Assembly (NCBI RefSeq): GCF_031877795.1
Contig: NC_133932.1
Location: 18,416,180 to 18,480,179 of the forward strand
Direction: 5' to 3'
DNA: 64,000 bases
DNA from: Strix aluco
Lineage: Eukaryota > Chordata > Aves > Strigiformes > Strigidae
Shown here: in pieces, positions 12,201-19,377 of the stretch
Position numbering within the stretch: position 1 is the stretch's first letter
Layout: the number at the start of each line of letters is the position of its first letter
Made by a program: the position numbers and the translations under genes
Notes under the pieces: generated by a model
Databases searched by the model: none
Told to the model about the DNA's origin: nothing
The model's input: only the letters and a program-made list of their open reading frames with translations

Positions 12201-13920
12201 TGCCTGTCACTCTGGCCCAGCTGCTGTGCTGGTGGAGGTGACTGGTACTGCCACTGCCTGTCCCTCTGGCCCAGCTGCTGTGCTAGTGGAGGCGACTGCT
12301 ACTGGCACTGCCTGACACTTTGGCCCAGCTGCTGTGCTAGTGGAGGTGACTGGTACTGGCAGTGCCTGTCCCCCTGGCCCCGCTGCTGTACCAGTATGTT
12401 CCCTTTCAGATCCTGCAGCTCTTTCTCCCCCTTCAGGGCAGTGAACAGTAGTAAAGGTGACATGGTAAGCATGGGCAAGCCCCCAGCACATTGCAGTGTG
12501 TTGTGTCTCCCGGGGTTTGTCAGATTGGCAAGACACCTTTTTCAGATACTCCACCAGTTTATCAGGACTCTGCACTTGTTCGGGAGTGAAATCCCAAACC
12601 GTTGGAGGTGACCACTGAGTCAGGCACTTGCCCATCTTTTCCCACACACCTTGCCATTTATAACTATCTGCCCTCGGGGCAGGTTTCCGGGTGCTGCTGT
12701 CATTGGAGAAATACCGCATGGCCCAAAACAAGATCCGGCAGACATTCAGAAAGCATTGTGCCGCAAACACACTGGCCTGGGTGCTCCAAGGATAGCTAAA
12801 ACTCTGAAAAACCGAGAGGATCTCTTCCCCTGGCTCACCCATAGAGGGGGTGAGACCCCTAACAAAAGCCCAGGCAGCAAACAGGTACCGGTTCACCCCC
12901 ACAAGCACTGATGCAAGCCCATTATAAGCAGTCAGCAGCCAGTATAGCAAAATAAAACCCTTGACACATTTTCCACCGACAACAAACGCCAGCACTGGGA
13001 ACACACAGCGGATATAAGGATTAATCCAGCCCCACCACGCAAGCAAGTTGGCCAGCATTGCAAATGTTCCTTATCAAACAATACAAATAAAAACAGAAAA
13101 ATTGCACCTAACAGATTGCTCTAACACACCTTCTCCTTTTGTCCTTATCTCAACCCTCTCGTGCCCCATGCTGGGCGCCAAAAAGGCTGTGGTGGTTTAG
13201 GCCCCGCCGGGACCCGAGACCACGCTGCCGCTGCCCCTCCCCCACCCTCCGACCGGAACGGGGCAGGGAGTGAAATACAAACCCCGGGGTTGAGGTAAGG
13301 AGAGGTTTAATACCACAGTGCCACAGCAACAAACCGAACAACAGCAAGAACAAGAACAATAACAGTAATAACAAGAAACAGAACAAGGGATATAGCGATA
13401 CAGCAGTGAGGAGAGCGACCCCACACCACGCCTTTACCAATCTTCCCGCGCTTGGGCGCCCGGACGTGAAGTCAGCATGGTATTGAATAACCCGGCTAGA
13501 GCTCCCTCCCCACTGCTGGGGAAACTTAACCCTATCCTAGCTGAACCAGGACACCTTGGGACAGACATTGGTGCATCCAGCACCAAGGGCCCAGGGCCTG
13601 GGGCTGGTGCCAGAGTGTCCCTGGCCTGGTGGCAGGGCCAGGGATGGGGGAAAGGCAGTGGGGCTCTGAGGGTCTTACCGCAACTTGGCGACGACCAGTT
13701 CCTCCTGGAGGAGGAGAAGGCGTCTCTCGCTCCTCCTGTGGCCCCGGGTCAGCCACACGTCCGTGCTCAGCACCGCCTCAGCGTCGGTGAGAGCCTCCCT
13801 GCGGAGCAGAGAGCGGTGGGCATGAGAAAGGCTGTGGCTGAGGGGCCCGGCCGTGCCCGCCCGTCCCCGAGCCCCGGGGGGAGCCTACCTGGAGTGCCAG
13901 CAGCAGTTGGCCTGGCCCAT
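3020..13920 (-). CDS. TAGAP/ARHGAP20-like Rho GTPase-activating protein, 15-exon gene model
   Basis: Minus-strand spliced gene. Exons in transcript order: 13889-13920, 13679-13798, 7716-7892, 7332-7373, 7079-7163, 6921-6974, 6538-6604, 5705-5892, 5314-5475, 5120-5229, 4579-4774, 4275-4374, 4002-4147, 3330-3421 and a last exon ending at 3020 or 3034. Every internal border is GT-AG and all phases agree, giving about 590 residues. Order: N-terminal MGQANCC, a PH-like region (about residues 12-130) with a six-glutamate run, a short segment with VTNVPSIK, a low-complexity linker, RhoGAP (about 240-445), and a Lys/Arg-rich tail. RhoGAP proteins stimulate GTP hydrolysis by Rho-family GTPases. The arginine finger in GIFRR, the Lys/Arg of LKDFLR and the Asn of GPNLL are all present, so catalysis looks possible. 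The LFGQPL...TLPRPIQ lead-in suggests the TAGAP group, while the PH-like region recalls ARHGAP20. The exact orthologue is uncertain; the RhoGAP assignment is strong. Confidence 0.85.
3330..4147 (-). CDS. RhoGAP gene exons 13-14, C-terminal tail (4002-4147 and 3330-3421)
   Basis: Exon 4002-4147 (acceptor TTTGCTTTCCAG, donor GTATGG) encodes EADAEHQAKACLDAPASLL, a hydrophilic tail. Exon 3330-3421 (acceptor TTTCTGTTTTAG, donor GTAAAA) encodes SPATTETVVESLGCAEELKS. No domain is visible. Both fit the phases before and after them. The tail follows the RhoGAP domain as expected for TAGAP-group proteins, but its sequence is poorly conserved, so splicing here is less certain. Confidence 0.6.
4275..5229 (-). 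CDS. RhoGAP gene exons 10-12: catalytic core to domain end (5120-5229, 4579-4774, 4275-4374)
   Basis: Exon 5120-5229 begins DFLRSIPGKLL, directly continuing the preceding LK. Exon 4579-4774 contains MTSSNLAICLGPNLL, with the conserved asparagine of RhoGAP domains. Exon 4275-4374 encodes VKLLVEFLIENGSDIFGEE, the closing helix. Donors are GTAAGT, GTACGC and GTATGA; acceptors end GCCTTGCAG, GCTCCCTCAG and GTGCAG. The three exons complete a full-length RhoGAP domain of about 200 residues. Confidence 0.85.
5314..5892 (-). CDS. RhoGAP gene exons 8-9: domain lead-in and arginine finger (5705-5892, 5314-5475)
   Basis: Exon 5705-5892 (acceptor TTTCCCTTTGCAG, donor GTAGGC) runs from a glycine/serine/arginine stretch through GLPWPFALR to ALFGQPLAALCEEAG and TLPRPIQ, the usual start of a TAGAP-type RhoGAP domain. 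Exon 5314-5475 (exactly 54 codons) carries GPSTEGIFRRS with the catalytic arginine finger and ends in ILLAAILK, whose lysine is the conserved RhoGAP lysine. The 3' splice site is the CCCGCAG inside a pyrimidine-rich stretch, chosen because it restores the family junction PIQ-ELLDIL. Confidence 0.85.
6538..6974 (-). CDS. RhoGAP gene exons 6-7, linker (6921-6974 and 6538-6604)
   Basis: Exon 6921-6974 (54 bp, acceptor CTCCTGCCCAG, donor GTGAGA) encodes WRTFSARSLERLMEGQTE. Exon 6538-6604 (67 bp, acceptor CTTCTTGCAG, donor GTAAGT) encodes a Pro/Ser/Gly linker with PPTAPSTSGGG. The 67-bp length provides the single base needed by the next exon, which supports the join. A possible extra in-phase exon lies at 6731-6802. 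Confidence 0.7.
7079..7373 (-). CDS. RhoGAP gene exons 4-5 (7332-7373 and 7079-7163)
   Basis: Exon 7332-7373 (42 bp, acceptor TTTCTGCAG, donor GTAAGC) encodes SRALKQLWLGKLLG and completes the C-terminal helix expected of a PH domain. Exon 7079-7163 (85 bp, acceptor GGTGACAG, donor GTGAGT) encodes VTNVPSIKLLQKELSRRHG, where a Ras-association-like segment sits in ARHGAP20 relatives; here it is too short to be a full RA domain. The intron between them is about 170 bp. Confidence 0.75.
7716..7892 (-). CDS. RhoGAP gene exon 3, second half of the PH-like region
   Basis: Acceptor TTCTCCACAG, donor GTGAGT. It encodes a basic start, LALDQLWVL, an acidic insert with six consecutive glutamates, and SILLIWPSGTCVATFG. 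The last block matches the 'FVLGWP..N.VATF' strand of the ARHGAP20 PH region from my knowledge of the family. The acidic insert is unusual for that position. The first base completes the codon split from exon 13679-13798. Confidence 0.8.
7978..8235 (-). repeat. 3' LTR of the provirus, lacking the start of U3
   Basis: It matches the 5' LTR from its outer U5 end up to TTTACCAA, where similarity stops abruptly and pol-like sequence begins. About 114 bp of U3 are missing. By manual alignment I count roughly 17 substitutions and one 6-bp indel over about 250 positions relative to the 5' LTR. ATTAAA lies at 8096-8101. Confidence 0.85.
8236..8354 (-). pseudogene. Remnant of pol start, cut by an internal deletion
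   Basis: After the protease stop the minus strand still reads protein-like (FGIAALEEVEQLS and LSEDPSVV), consistent with the beginning of pol. It then joins 3' LTR sequence at 8235/8236. The rest of pol, env, the polypurine tract and the start of U3 are absent. Confidence 0.5.
8355..8642 (-). pseudogene. pro: Retroviral aspartic protease
   Basis: Contains ALVDTGAQCTLMP, the DTGA active-site motif of retroviral aspartic proteases, and CILGIDYLRRG, equivalent to the conserved ILG(R/I)D block. It is in the gag frame, separated only by the TAG at 8664-8666. The frame ends at a stop at 8355, within a few codons of where reverse transcriptase would begin. Confidence 0.85.
8664..9748 (-). pseudogene. 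gag: Retroviral gag, C-terminal part (capsid-like)
   Basis: The frame is open from the TGA at the end of the repeat array to a TAG at 8664-8666. It includes VTIRSLSLSELRDM, ELEGREAKQLGSLAREAG, ASWWQDTQTETVDEVI and TLWFFLRDHGENTRRWDG, a pattern I associate with Gag of an abundant avian ERV group. No CCHC zinc knuckle is visible in this segment. The reading frame equals that of the N-terminal gag and of the protease. Confidence 0.7.
9754..12391. repeat. 54-bp minisatellite, 48 full periods plus a partial one, inside gag
   Basis: Units begin GCGACTGGTACTGGCACTG or GTGACTGG.... First and last unit starts are 9754 and 12346, exactly 48 x 54 bp apart, and one plus-strand frame stays open throughout, so no frameshifting indel exists. 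In the gag frame each unit encodes 18 residues of the type AVPVPVTSTSTAAGPEGQ, a Pro/Thr/Ser/Ala-rich spacer. Variant units (PPGP, PSVP, HSGP in the plus reading) recur in blocks, so whole runs were duplicated. About 18 units carry a TGA in the gag frame, caused by one base (CCC to CAC on the plus strand). Confidence 0.95.
12392..13058 (-). pseudogene. gag: Retroviral gag, N-terminal part
   Basis: The reading frame opens with ATG about 100 bp after the primer-binding site, as expected for gag, and runs into the 54-bp repeat array. The first 75 or so residues are strongly hydrophobic (for example CVFPVLAFVVGG and GFILLYWLL), followed by a hydrophilic region with VWDFTPEQVQ. There is no MG myristoylation start. 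It is in the same frame as the downstream gag and protease segments. Identification rests on position and frame; I see no diagnostic matrix motif. Confidence 0.6.
13163..13180 (-). other. Primer-binding site resembling tRNA-Lys type
   Basis: Just inside the 5' LTR the minus strand reads TGGCGCCCAGCATGGGGC. From memory this differs at two positions from the TGGCGCCCAACGTGGGGC site used by tRNA-Lys1,2-primed retroviruses. A 7-bp spacer separates it from the LTR end, longer than usual. Confidence 0.65.
13188..13553 (-). repeat. 5' LTR of the provirus
   Basis: 366 bp, begins TGTCCTGG and ends CCACCACA on the minus strand. A candidate ATTAAA polyadenylation signal is at 13306-13311. It is shorter than the 597-bp relative at 52,470, mainly in the U3 part, where I see no clear TATA box. 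Confidence 0.85.
13679..13798 (-). CDS. RhoGAP gene exon 2, first half of the PH-like region
   Basis: The exon follows an acceptor ending GCTCCGCAG and precedes donor GTAAGA. It encodes 39 codons including RRSERRLLLLQEELVVAKL, the pattern of a PH-domain beta hairpin ('..ERxLfLFxdxLvVAK..') seen in ARHGAP20-type proteins. It ends in phase 2 and joins exon 7716-7892, across the provirus-bearing intron. Confidence 0.75.
13889..13920 (-). CDS. First coding exon of the RhoGAP gene
   Basis: The exon reads MGQANCCWHS and ends two bases into a codon before a GT donor (GTAGGC); the next exon supplies one base. The ATG has A at -3 and G at +4, a strong Kozak context. The frame stays open further upstream, towards a CR1 fragment, so the start is inferred from Kozak context and from the nearby promoter-like sequence. 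Gly2 with a small residue at position 6 and adjacent cysteines fits an N-myristoylation plus palmitoylation signal. Confidence 0.55.
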
Positions 13921-14092
13921 CCTGCCCGGGACAGGAGGACCCCTCGCTCTGCACCAAGGATGTGGCCCAGCTGGCCACAGCGAGGATGGGAAGCAGGGTG
14001 CCGGTGCCGGGAAGCGCTGTTCGGCCAGACCCTGCCTCCTCCCAGAGCTGCTCCGTGCCAGCACAGCCCCGTGCTGCCGGCTCTGGTGGCTG

Positions 14093-14150
14093 CTGGCTCC
14101 AAAATGGCCGACGCTGGGAGCCCAACGGAAAGTGGGCGGGGCCTCGTGCT
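14093..14150 (-). promoter_or_regulatory. Promoter-like cluster upstream of the RhoGAP gene
   Basis: On the minus strand this carries CCCCGCCCAC (Sp1/KLF-type GC box), then CACTTTCCG (ETS-like core), then GGCCATTTTGG (YY1-type GCCATNTT). It lies about 180-230 bp upstream of the proposed ATG in GC-rich DNA. There is no TATA box, consistent with a CpG-type promoter. The assignment rests on motif clustering and position only. Confidence 0.35.
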
Positions 14151-14344
14151 GGGGGTTCTCTCCAGCATGGCCCTGGCTGTCTTGCCCCGGGCAGCCCAGA
14201 GCAGGGCAGAGCAGAGGGGAAGCACCCCCTCCCTCCGCCTGCTGCCAGTGGTCTGCCTGCTGCAGCCCGGGATGCAGTTCGCCCCCAATGCCCCAGGGGT
14301 ACTTTGCTGGCTCCAAGTTGCTCAACTTCGGGTCCACCATCACC

Positions 14345-14620
14345 CCAGGGCTCTGCACAGCTGCTTTCCAGCTGGGTCTCCCCCAGCACATACAGCTCCA
14401 GGGGCTTGTTCCTCCCCAGGTCCAGGACTTTGCTCTTCCCTCTTCCCCTTCTTCAACGACAGGAAGCTCCTGGCAGCCCCTTTCTCCAGCCTGTCAAGGT
14501 CCCTCTGGTTGGCAACACAACCCTCGGCTGCAGGAGCCTCTCCTCCCAGTCATGTGCCTTCTGCAAGCTGTCTGAGGGTGTGCTCTGCCCCATCATCCGG
14601 ATCACTGAATGTGGACAGGG
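14345..14620 (-). mobile_element. CR1-type LINE fragment upstream of the RhoGAP gene
   Basis: Minus-strand translation gives fragments like KSKVLDLGRNKPLELYVLGE and MMRDDGAEHTLRQLAEG, matching the CR1 'GKCKVLHLG.NNP' region after frameshifts. The nucleotide text (CAAGGTCCCTCTGGTTGGCA; CTCCTCCCAGTCATGTGCC) is typical of CR1. Boundaries are approximate. It lies next to the GC-to-AT composition boundary. Confidence 0.7.
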
Positions 14621-14680
14621 CGCGCATCATGCCGCGCAGGGCTTTGTCACAGAATGATCAGAAATTGAGGGGGAAAATAC

Positions 14681-14820
14681 TTTTTTTTTTTTTTGTTCCA
14701 GATTATAATATTATAATATAATAATATATATAATTTTATATATAATGCTACCATATTATAATGCCAAATATATATATAATATGGTTATATATAGTATATA
14801 TATGTTCTACATATCCTTAC
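14681..14820. repeat. Poly-T and AT-rich simple sequence
   Basis: A run of 14 T (14681-14694) is followed by about 120 bp of TATAT/ATAATATT simple sequence. It marks the change from GC-rich to AT-rich DNA. Confidence 0.85.
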
Positions 14821-17800
14821 ATATTCAGAAGGCAGTTCTGGACATGTGGTTGCAGATTCAAGCAGAGCATTTAAGTGTAGCACAGTTGCTAAATTACTCC
14901 CTAGCAGTGCTCTAATATTCAGTCAAAGTCCTTGTCTAAATGCATACTCTGGGTGAGTTTAGATGCAAGTAACGGTCTATATTCAAACCACAACTGAAAT
15001 GCAATACAGGTGCCTTACTCAATGCAGCTTCCAAAACACAAGCACTTACAGAATATATTTCCTTCCAGATGCAAATATGTGGAAGGAGACACAAGTAGAT
15101 GGAAGTGTATCATGAAGGTGAACACAATCCAAAAAGTGGTTCAATGAATGATTGTTTTCCACCACTAAAGAAATGGGAGACTTCTCCAGTGCTCTTCTTG
15201 GGGCCACACTGCATATTCCTGTCTTCCTATAAAAGGAAATTGCAGGGGTCACCGCTTCCCAATATAGTCTTAGTTTAGGTGAACCCATACTCCTTTGAAA
15301 AATTGCGTATTTTCACAGTGCACTAACAACCAAATAATTGGAGAAAGTACGAGATACAAAATAAAAACACAAAATGCACACTGGCCCAAAGACAGCATTA
15401 AAATTTACAGAGAGATTTTAAAAAGATGATCCATAACTTCTCCTGATTAAGGAATATTTTTCCAAGGGGTTGTAACATCAATAAAGCTTTCTTGTATTCA
15501 GATTTATCCTTGAGACCCTCTTCTAATCTGTTTTTACCAGACACATCCTCATATTAGCTGATGAGCAAGACCGGCCAGATAGGTTCATCTAATGGGTATT
15601 GACACGAGTACTGCTCACAATTTTCTCACTTAGGAGAAAGACTGCACACGATATTTAAAAATCCAACCACACATACAATTCCTCAAAAAAAAAAGACAGA
15701 CATCTGAAGCGAGGCTTGGGTAGCTAAGTCTCCCTAAGGTCATGGCTCTGATCTATTCAGCTGTCATGTAAGCCTCTACACACCAAAATTCCAGCTATAT
15801 CCACTTTCTTCTTGTTTTTTCATACCCAACTTTCTCAGACATTGGAGTTGTGCTCTTTTGTTACATGCTGTTTCTCTTTTGTTAAATGTTGTTTAGTGAA
15901 AAATACAGAAAACATTCTTGGGGCAGACACTAAAATTCTGTCTTTAAGGAAGCACAAGTGTACCCTCATTTTAAGAATCCAGAACAGAACTGTAATGCAG
16001 TGCTCGCATAATCAGGACAACTCATATCAGAGCTACAGATATGCACTGGCTATCTAAAGCTTTTTCTATATTATTAAATAAAACAGGAAAGTGAATACTC
16101 TGCAGAATTGCTAAACTTTTTTCCCCTTTGCTCCCTCCACCCCCACCCCAAAAAAATTAAAACAAAACAAGAATAGCAATGCCCAAACTGTTTACAGCAT
16201 CAGTTTCAGGAATATATAATCTTTGGAGACACACCTGAGCATCGTTTCAAAGAGTACTGGCATAGGCTAAAACAATGCCAAGGATCAAACCAACAACCAA
16301 CCAGTACAGACAACTATTCATTTGGGGTCTGGCAGCAGTTTACTTTGAGTACAGATACAGCTTCAGCACTTCAAAATGTTCTGGATTCTACCTAGGAACA
16401 TGGAGATTCAAGATTTACTTTTGTCTAATAGATTTGACTTAATTTTTATCCTGGGAACAGTACTATAATTTACACTTAGATATTCTTTATTAATGTCTAT
16501 AACTTTGACTTCAGTTTCTTATTTTTCCTCCTTTTTCCAACTTCCCTTAATTAACATGTTTCTGGTACTTTTTGCTTCAGAAAGTAGCAGACACATTACA
16601 GGTGAAGCACACTTCATGATATTCATTAGACTTGGCTGCCTTCATTATTTAACTGCAGTAAAAATGTGTACATTAAAAAGAAACATTTCAAAATAAGTTA
16701 TATATATTTGCTGTCAAAGCTAGTTAGTTATTTTAATTCTGTCCTAAGTGCAGTGCTTTGGTGTTTCCTTATGCAATCTAAAGTTATATGCTCCCTAATT
16801 CATTAAATTCTGCTGGATGAAAGAAAATATCCTGCTCTGATTTTAAAAAAGCCCCAATGCAATTCAAATAGAAAACTGCTGAGTAAGGCAACACCTAGGT
16901 TTTGATGTGAACTAAAGGGTTGGACTCCAGGACTACTGGCAGACTGTGGTATAGATGTATTTCTTTATTTGCGACTTAATTTCTATGTAATTAAATTCAA
17001 TAGAACTTGTATCAGAAAGTGTTGCTCTAAAATTATTTCCTTAAATACTTTAGAAAAACTGGGTTTAACAGATAAATAAAGAGCATGGAAAGTACACAAA
17101 CACAGACATATAGAAAAAAGTTCATTAGATCTTTATCTAATTTAATTAGCTTTCACTGAGCAAAATCCACCTTAAAGTTATTTGTTAATCCTATTCACCT
17201 CATTACGGAAGAATATAATATGACCTAGGTATTTGACAATTATTTCTCTTGCTTCTGGTATGTGATTAAACTGTGAAGTTGGCTAAACAACAAGAAATAT
17301 CTTCCCTTCAGTTGCACACTTGTTTCCACTCATGCTGTAATCATCACACCCCTACCACCTCCTGCTCCTGTAATTCCTGGCATATTGACCTGGTCATAAG
17401 AATTCATGCATTTCTTAGTGCTCATGACACCAATTACAAAAAAAAAAAAAAAAAAAAGGAAAAATTAAGTGTTTCCTAAGAAAGAAAGAAGCACAAGGAA
17501 GGACTGAATTATTGTGTATGGTCAGAAAAAAATAGATTGTCTAATTCTTGCACTTTCTGTGCTTTGAAATGAAACTGTGCCTACAAGAAAACTATCATAC
17601 AGAAGATTTTACCTCCACTTCACTAGTGAAGCGTCCATATCAACCCAACACATTCGTTTTTGATTGTCATACCTATTGGCCTGCCACTCACTTTATTACC
17701 CAAGTAATAACAGCACATGTAAAACCAGACTAAACTGAAGAATCAGTTCATAGAGGAATATCCAACTGTAAGCAACCACCTTGTTGCAAAACTCAAGACG

Positions 17801-19377
17801 AGAGTTTGATCAGAATATTTACCCTGATCCAGTAAAGACTGTTTTCATTTGTGTGAAATTTTATGTAAGCTGATATTCACATGCATAAATTTGAAACCTG
17901 AGAGATTTAAACAAAATACTTGCTCTCCTCATGTTCACCATTTTACAAAAGACAGAAAAATAACACCTACAGCAGCTAAACTGCATTATTTCCTCTGGAT
18001 CAGAGTCTGCACATGTGTTTGAACTAAAATATAATTTTCCCTCTCAGTACTTAACATCTGCAGCAAAGAGTATTTCATACACAGCACAATACTGTGGAAA
18101 GATGACGATAATTAAGGCTGTGTAGACAAAACTCTTTTACAAAAGGTGTCCACAGAAGCTGCAAGAGAAGAAATAAATCTTATTGTGTACGATGCAAAAC
18201 AAATCAGGAACAGCCTACCCTGGGAAGTCTCCACTGACACACAACCAGAACCATAATGAGCAGTTATCATTACAAGAATTACCTAGATATTTGTCTTACT
18301 ATGGCATTAAGGAATATCATGTTAACTCCAATAATCATATTTATTTCCTATTTTTTGAGATAGTTTTGCAACAGAAGACAAGAACATATGCATCAACTCC
18401 TCTGACTGCATTTGTCCTCTTATCACTGAGATATCAAGTCAAAATGTATTTACATGTCAATTTTTGGGTACGCTGTATTTCACCACTGTTTGGAACTGAA
18501 AATGTGAGTGTATGTGACTCTTCAGAGAGTCCATTCTATTAACCAAGGCTTTGGATTTCATCCAGAATAAACTAAACGTTATTTTATATCGGGAAGTAGA
18601 ATGTATTTCTGGACTGAAGATTTATCTTGTCGTACTGTGAGAGGCAAGGCAGGGCAAGGAATGCATGGATATGGACTAAAAAGGTATGAAAGCAAAGCTA
18701 TCAAGACAAACACAGCAGCAATACTGTGTTAGGTCAAAGGCCCATCTCACTAAGTATCTACAGCAGCAGTAACACCCCCACACACACCCCCACACACACC
18801 CCCACCCCCCCACCCCCCCCCCAAAAAAAGAACAGGTGGTAGCTACTTGAACTGTCTCAGTACCACTAATCAGAAAACACGTGTCACAGTCTATTCACAA
18901 ACTGAATCATGGAAAGAAAAAAAAGCTTTGAGTTCCATATCAGGAAGACACCTAAATATTTAACACTTTCACCAGGCCTGCTCACTTTCTTAATACAGTT
19001 GTACATGCTTTGTTGAAAAGGATGCTTTGCATTCTAATCTAACGTCCCTTGAAGTTAATGTAGTATCTCCACCTTCAACAGACTTCGCATCAGGTCTAAG
19101 CCAGACTCACCAAAGAACTAATGATGGGAGCTATACCTACCAAAAACTTTCCACAACCTAAGATCCCTAGGTGCTTGCCTGGACTGCTGTCACCCTGATC
19201 CAATCAATCCATCGATTTTGCCCACTGGTGAAATGCTACTAAAATCAGATGAGCTACGCAAGCAAGAACCTGATAGATGGCTGAGTAAACAAGATCTTCA
19301 CGGCTGATCTAGCTGGTGGGTCACAAAATGCAGCCATTAGAGCATTCAAGCAGCCTCTAATTTTTGACAAGGTTTTC
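14821..19377. other. AT-rich DNA without a recognised gene
   Basis: Short open frames only, without motifs. Contains a 20-A run at 17438-17457 and a C/A-rich tract of CCCCCACACACA type at about 18773-18827. Confidence 0.5.

Larger units (their letters stand above)
7978..13553 (-). mobile_element. Endogenous retrovirus provirus, internally deleted, in a RhoGAP intron
   Basis: Paired LTRs (13188-13553 on the 5' side, truncated 7978-8235 on the 3' side) enclose a primer-binding site, gag, protease and the first few pol codons, all reading leftwards. The 5-bp sequence CCTTG is present immediately outside both ends (7973-7977 and 13554-13558), marking one integration event. Most of pol, all of env and the start of the 3' LTR are missing, so the copy is defective. 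It sits in the intron between the two PH-coding exons, in the same orientation as the host gene. The LTR ends resemble the solo LTR at 52,470, so they belong to one broad avian ERV family. I could not assign a formal subfamily. Confidence 0.9.

Noticed and set aside
9727..12315. An 862-codon open frame on the plus strand through the 54-bp array.
   Set aside because: It is a by-product of a repeat whose unit length is divisible by three and which lacks stops in that frame. Other frames are also largely open, and the flanking retroviral genes read on the minus strand.
9754..12391. CRISPR-like or satellite-centromere array.
   Set aside because: Units are contiguous without spacers, the setting is a vertebrate provirus, and both flanks are gag coding sequence in one frame.
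13440..13445. Provirus end placed at 13,439, where the two LTR copies diverge.
   Set aside because: The 5' LTR continues to CCAGGACA at 13,553, like the related LTR at 52,470, and only that boundary gives the matching CCTTG duplication.
13477..14721. A 414-codon plus-strand open frame containing MADAGSPTESG.
   Set aside because: It runs through the complement of two spliced exons, a promoter-like region and a CR1 fragment; GC-rich composition explains its openness. A bidirectional transcript remains possible but is not supported.
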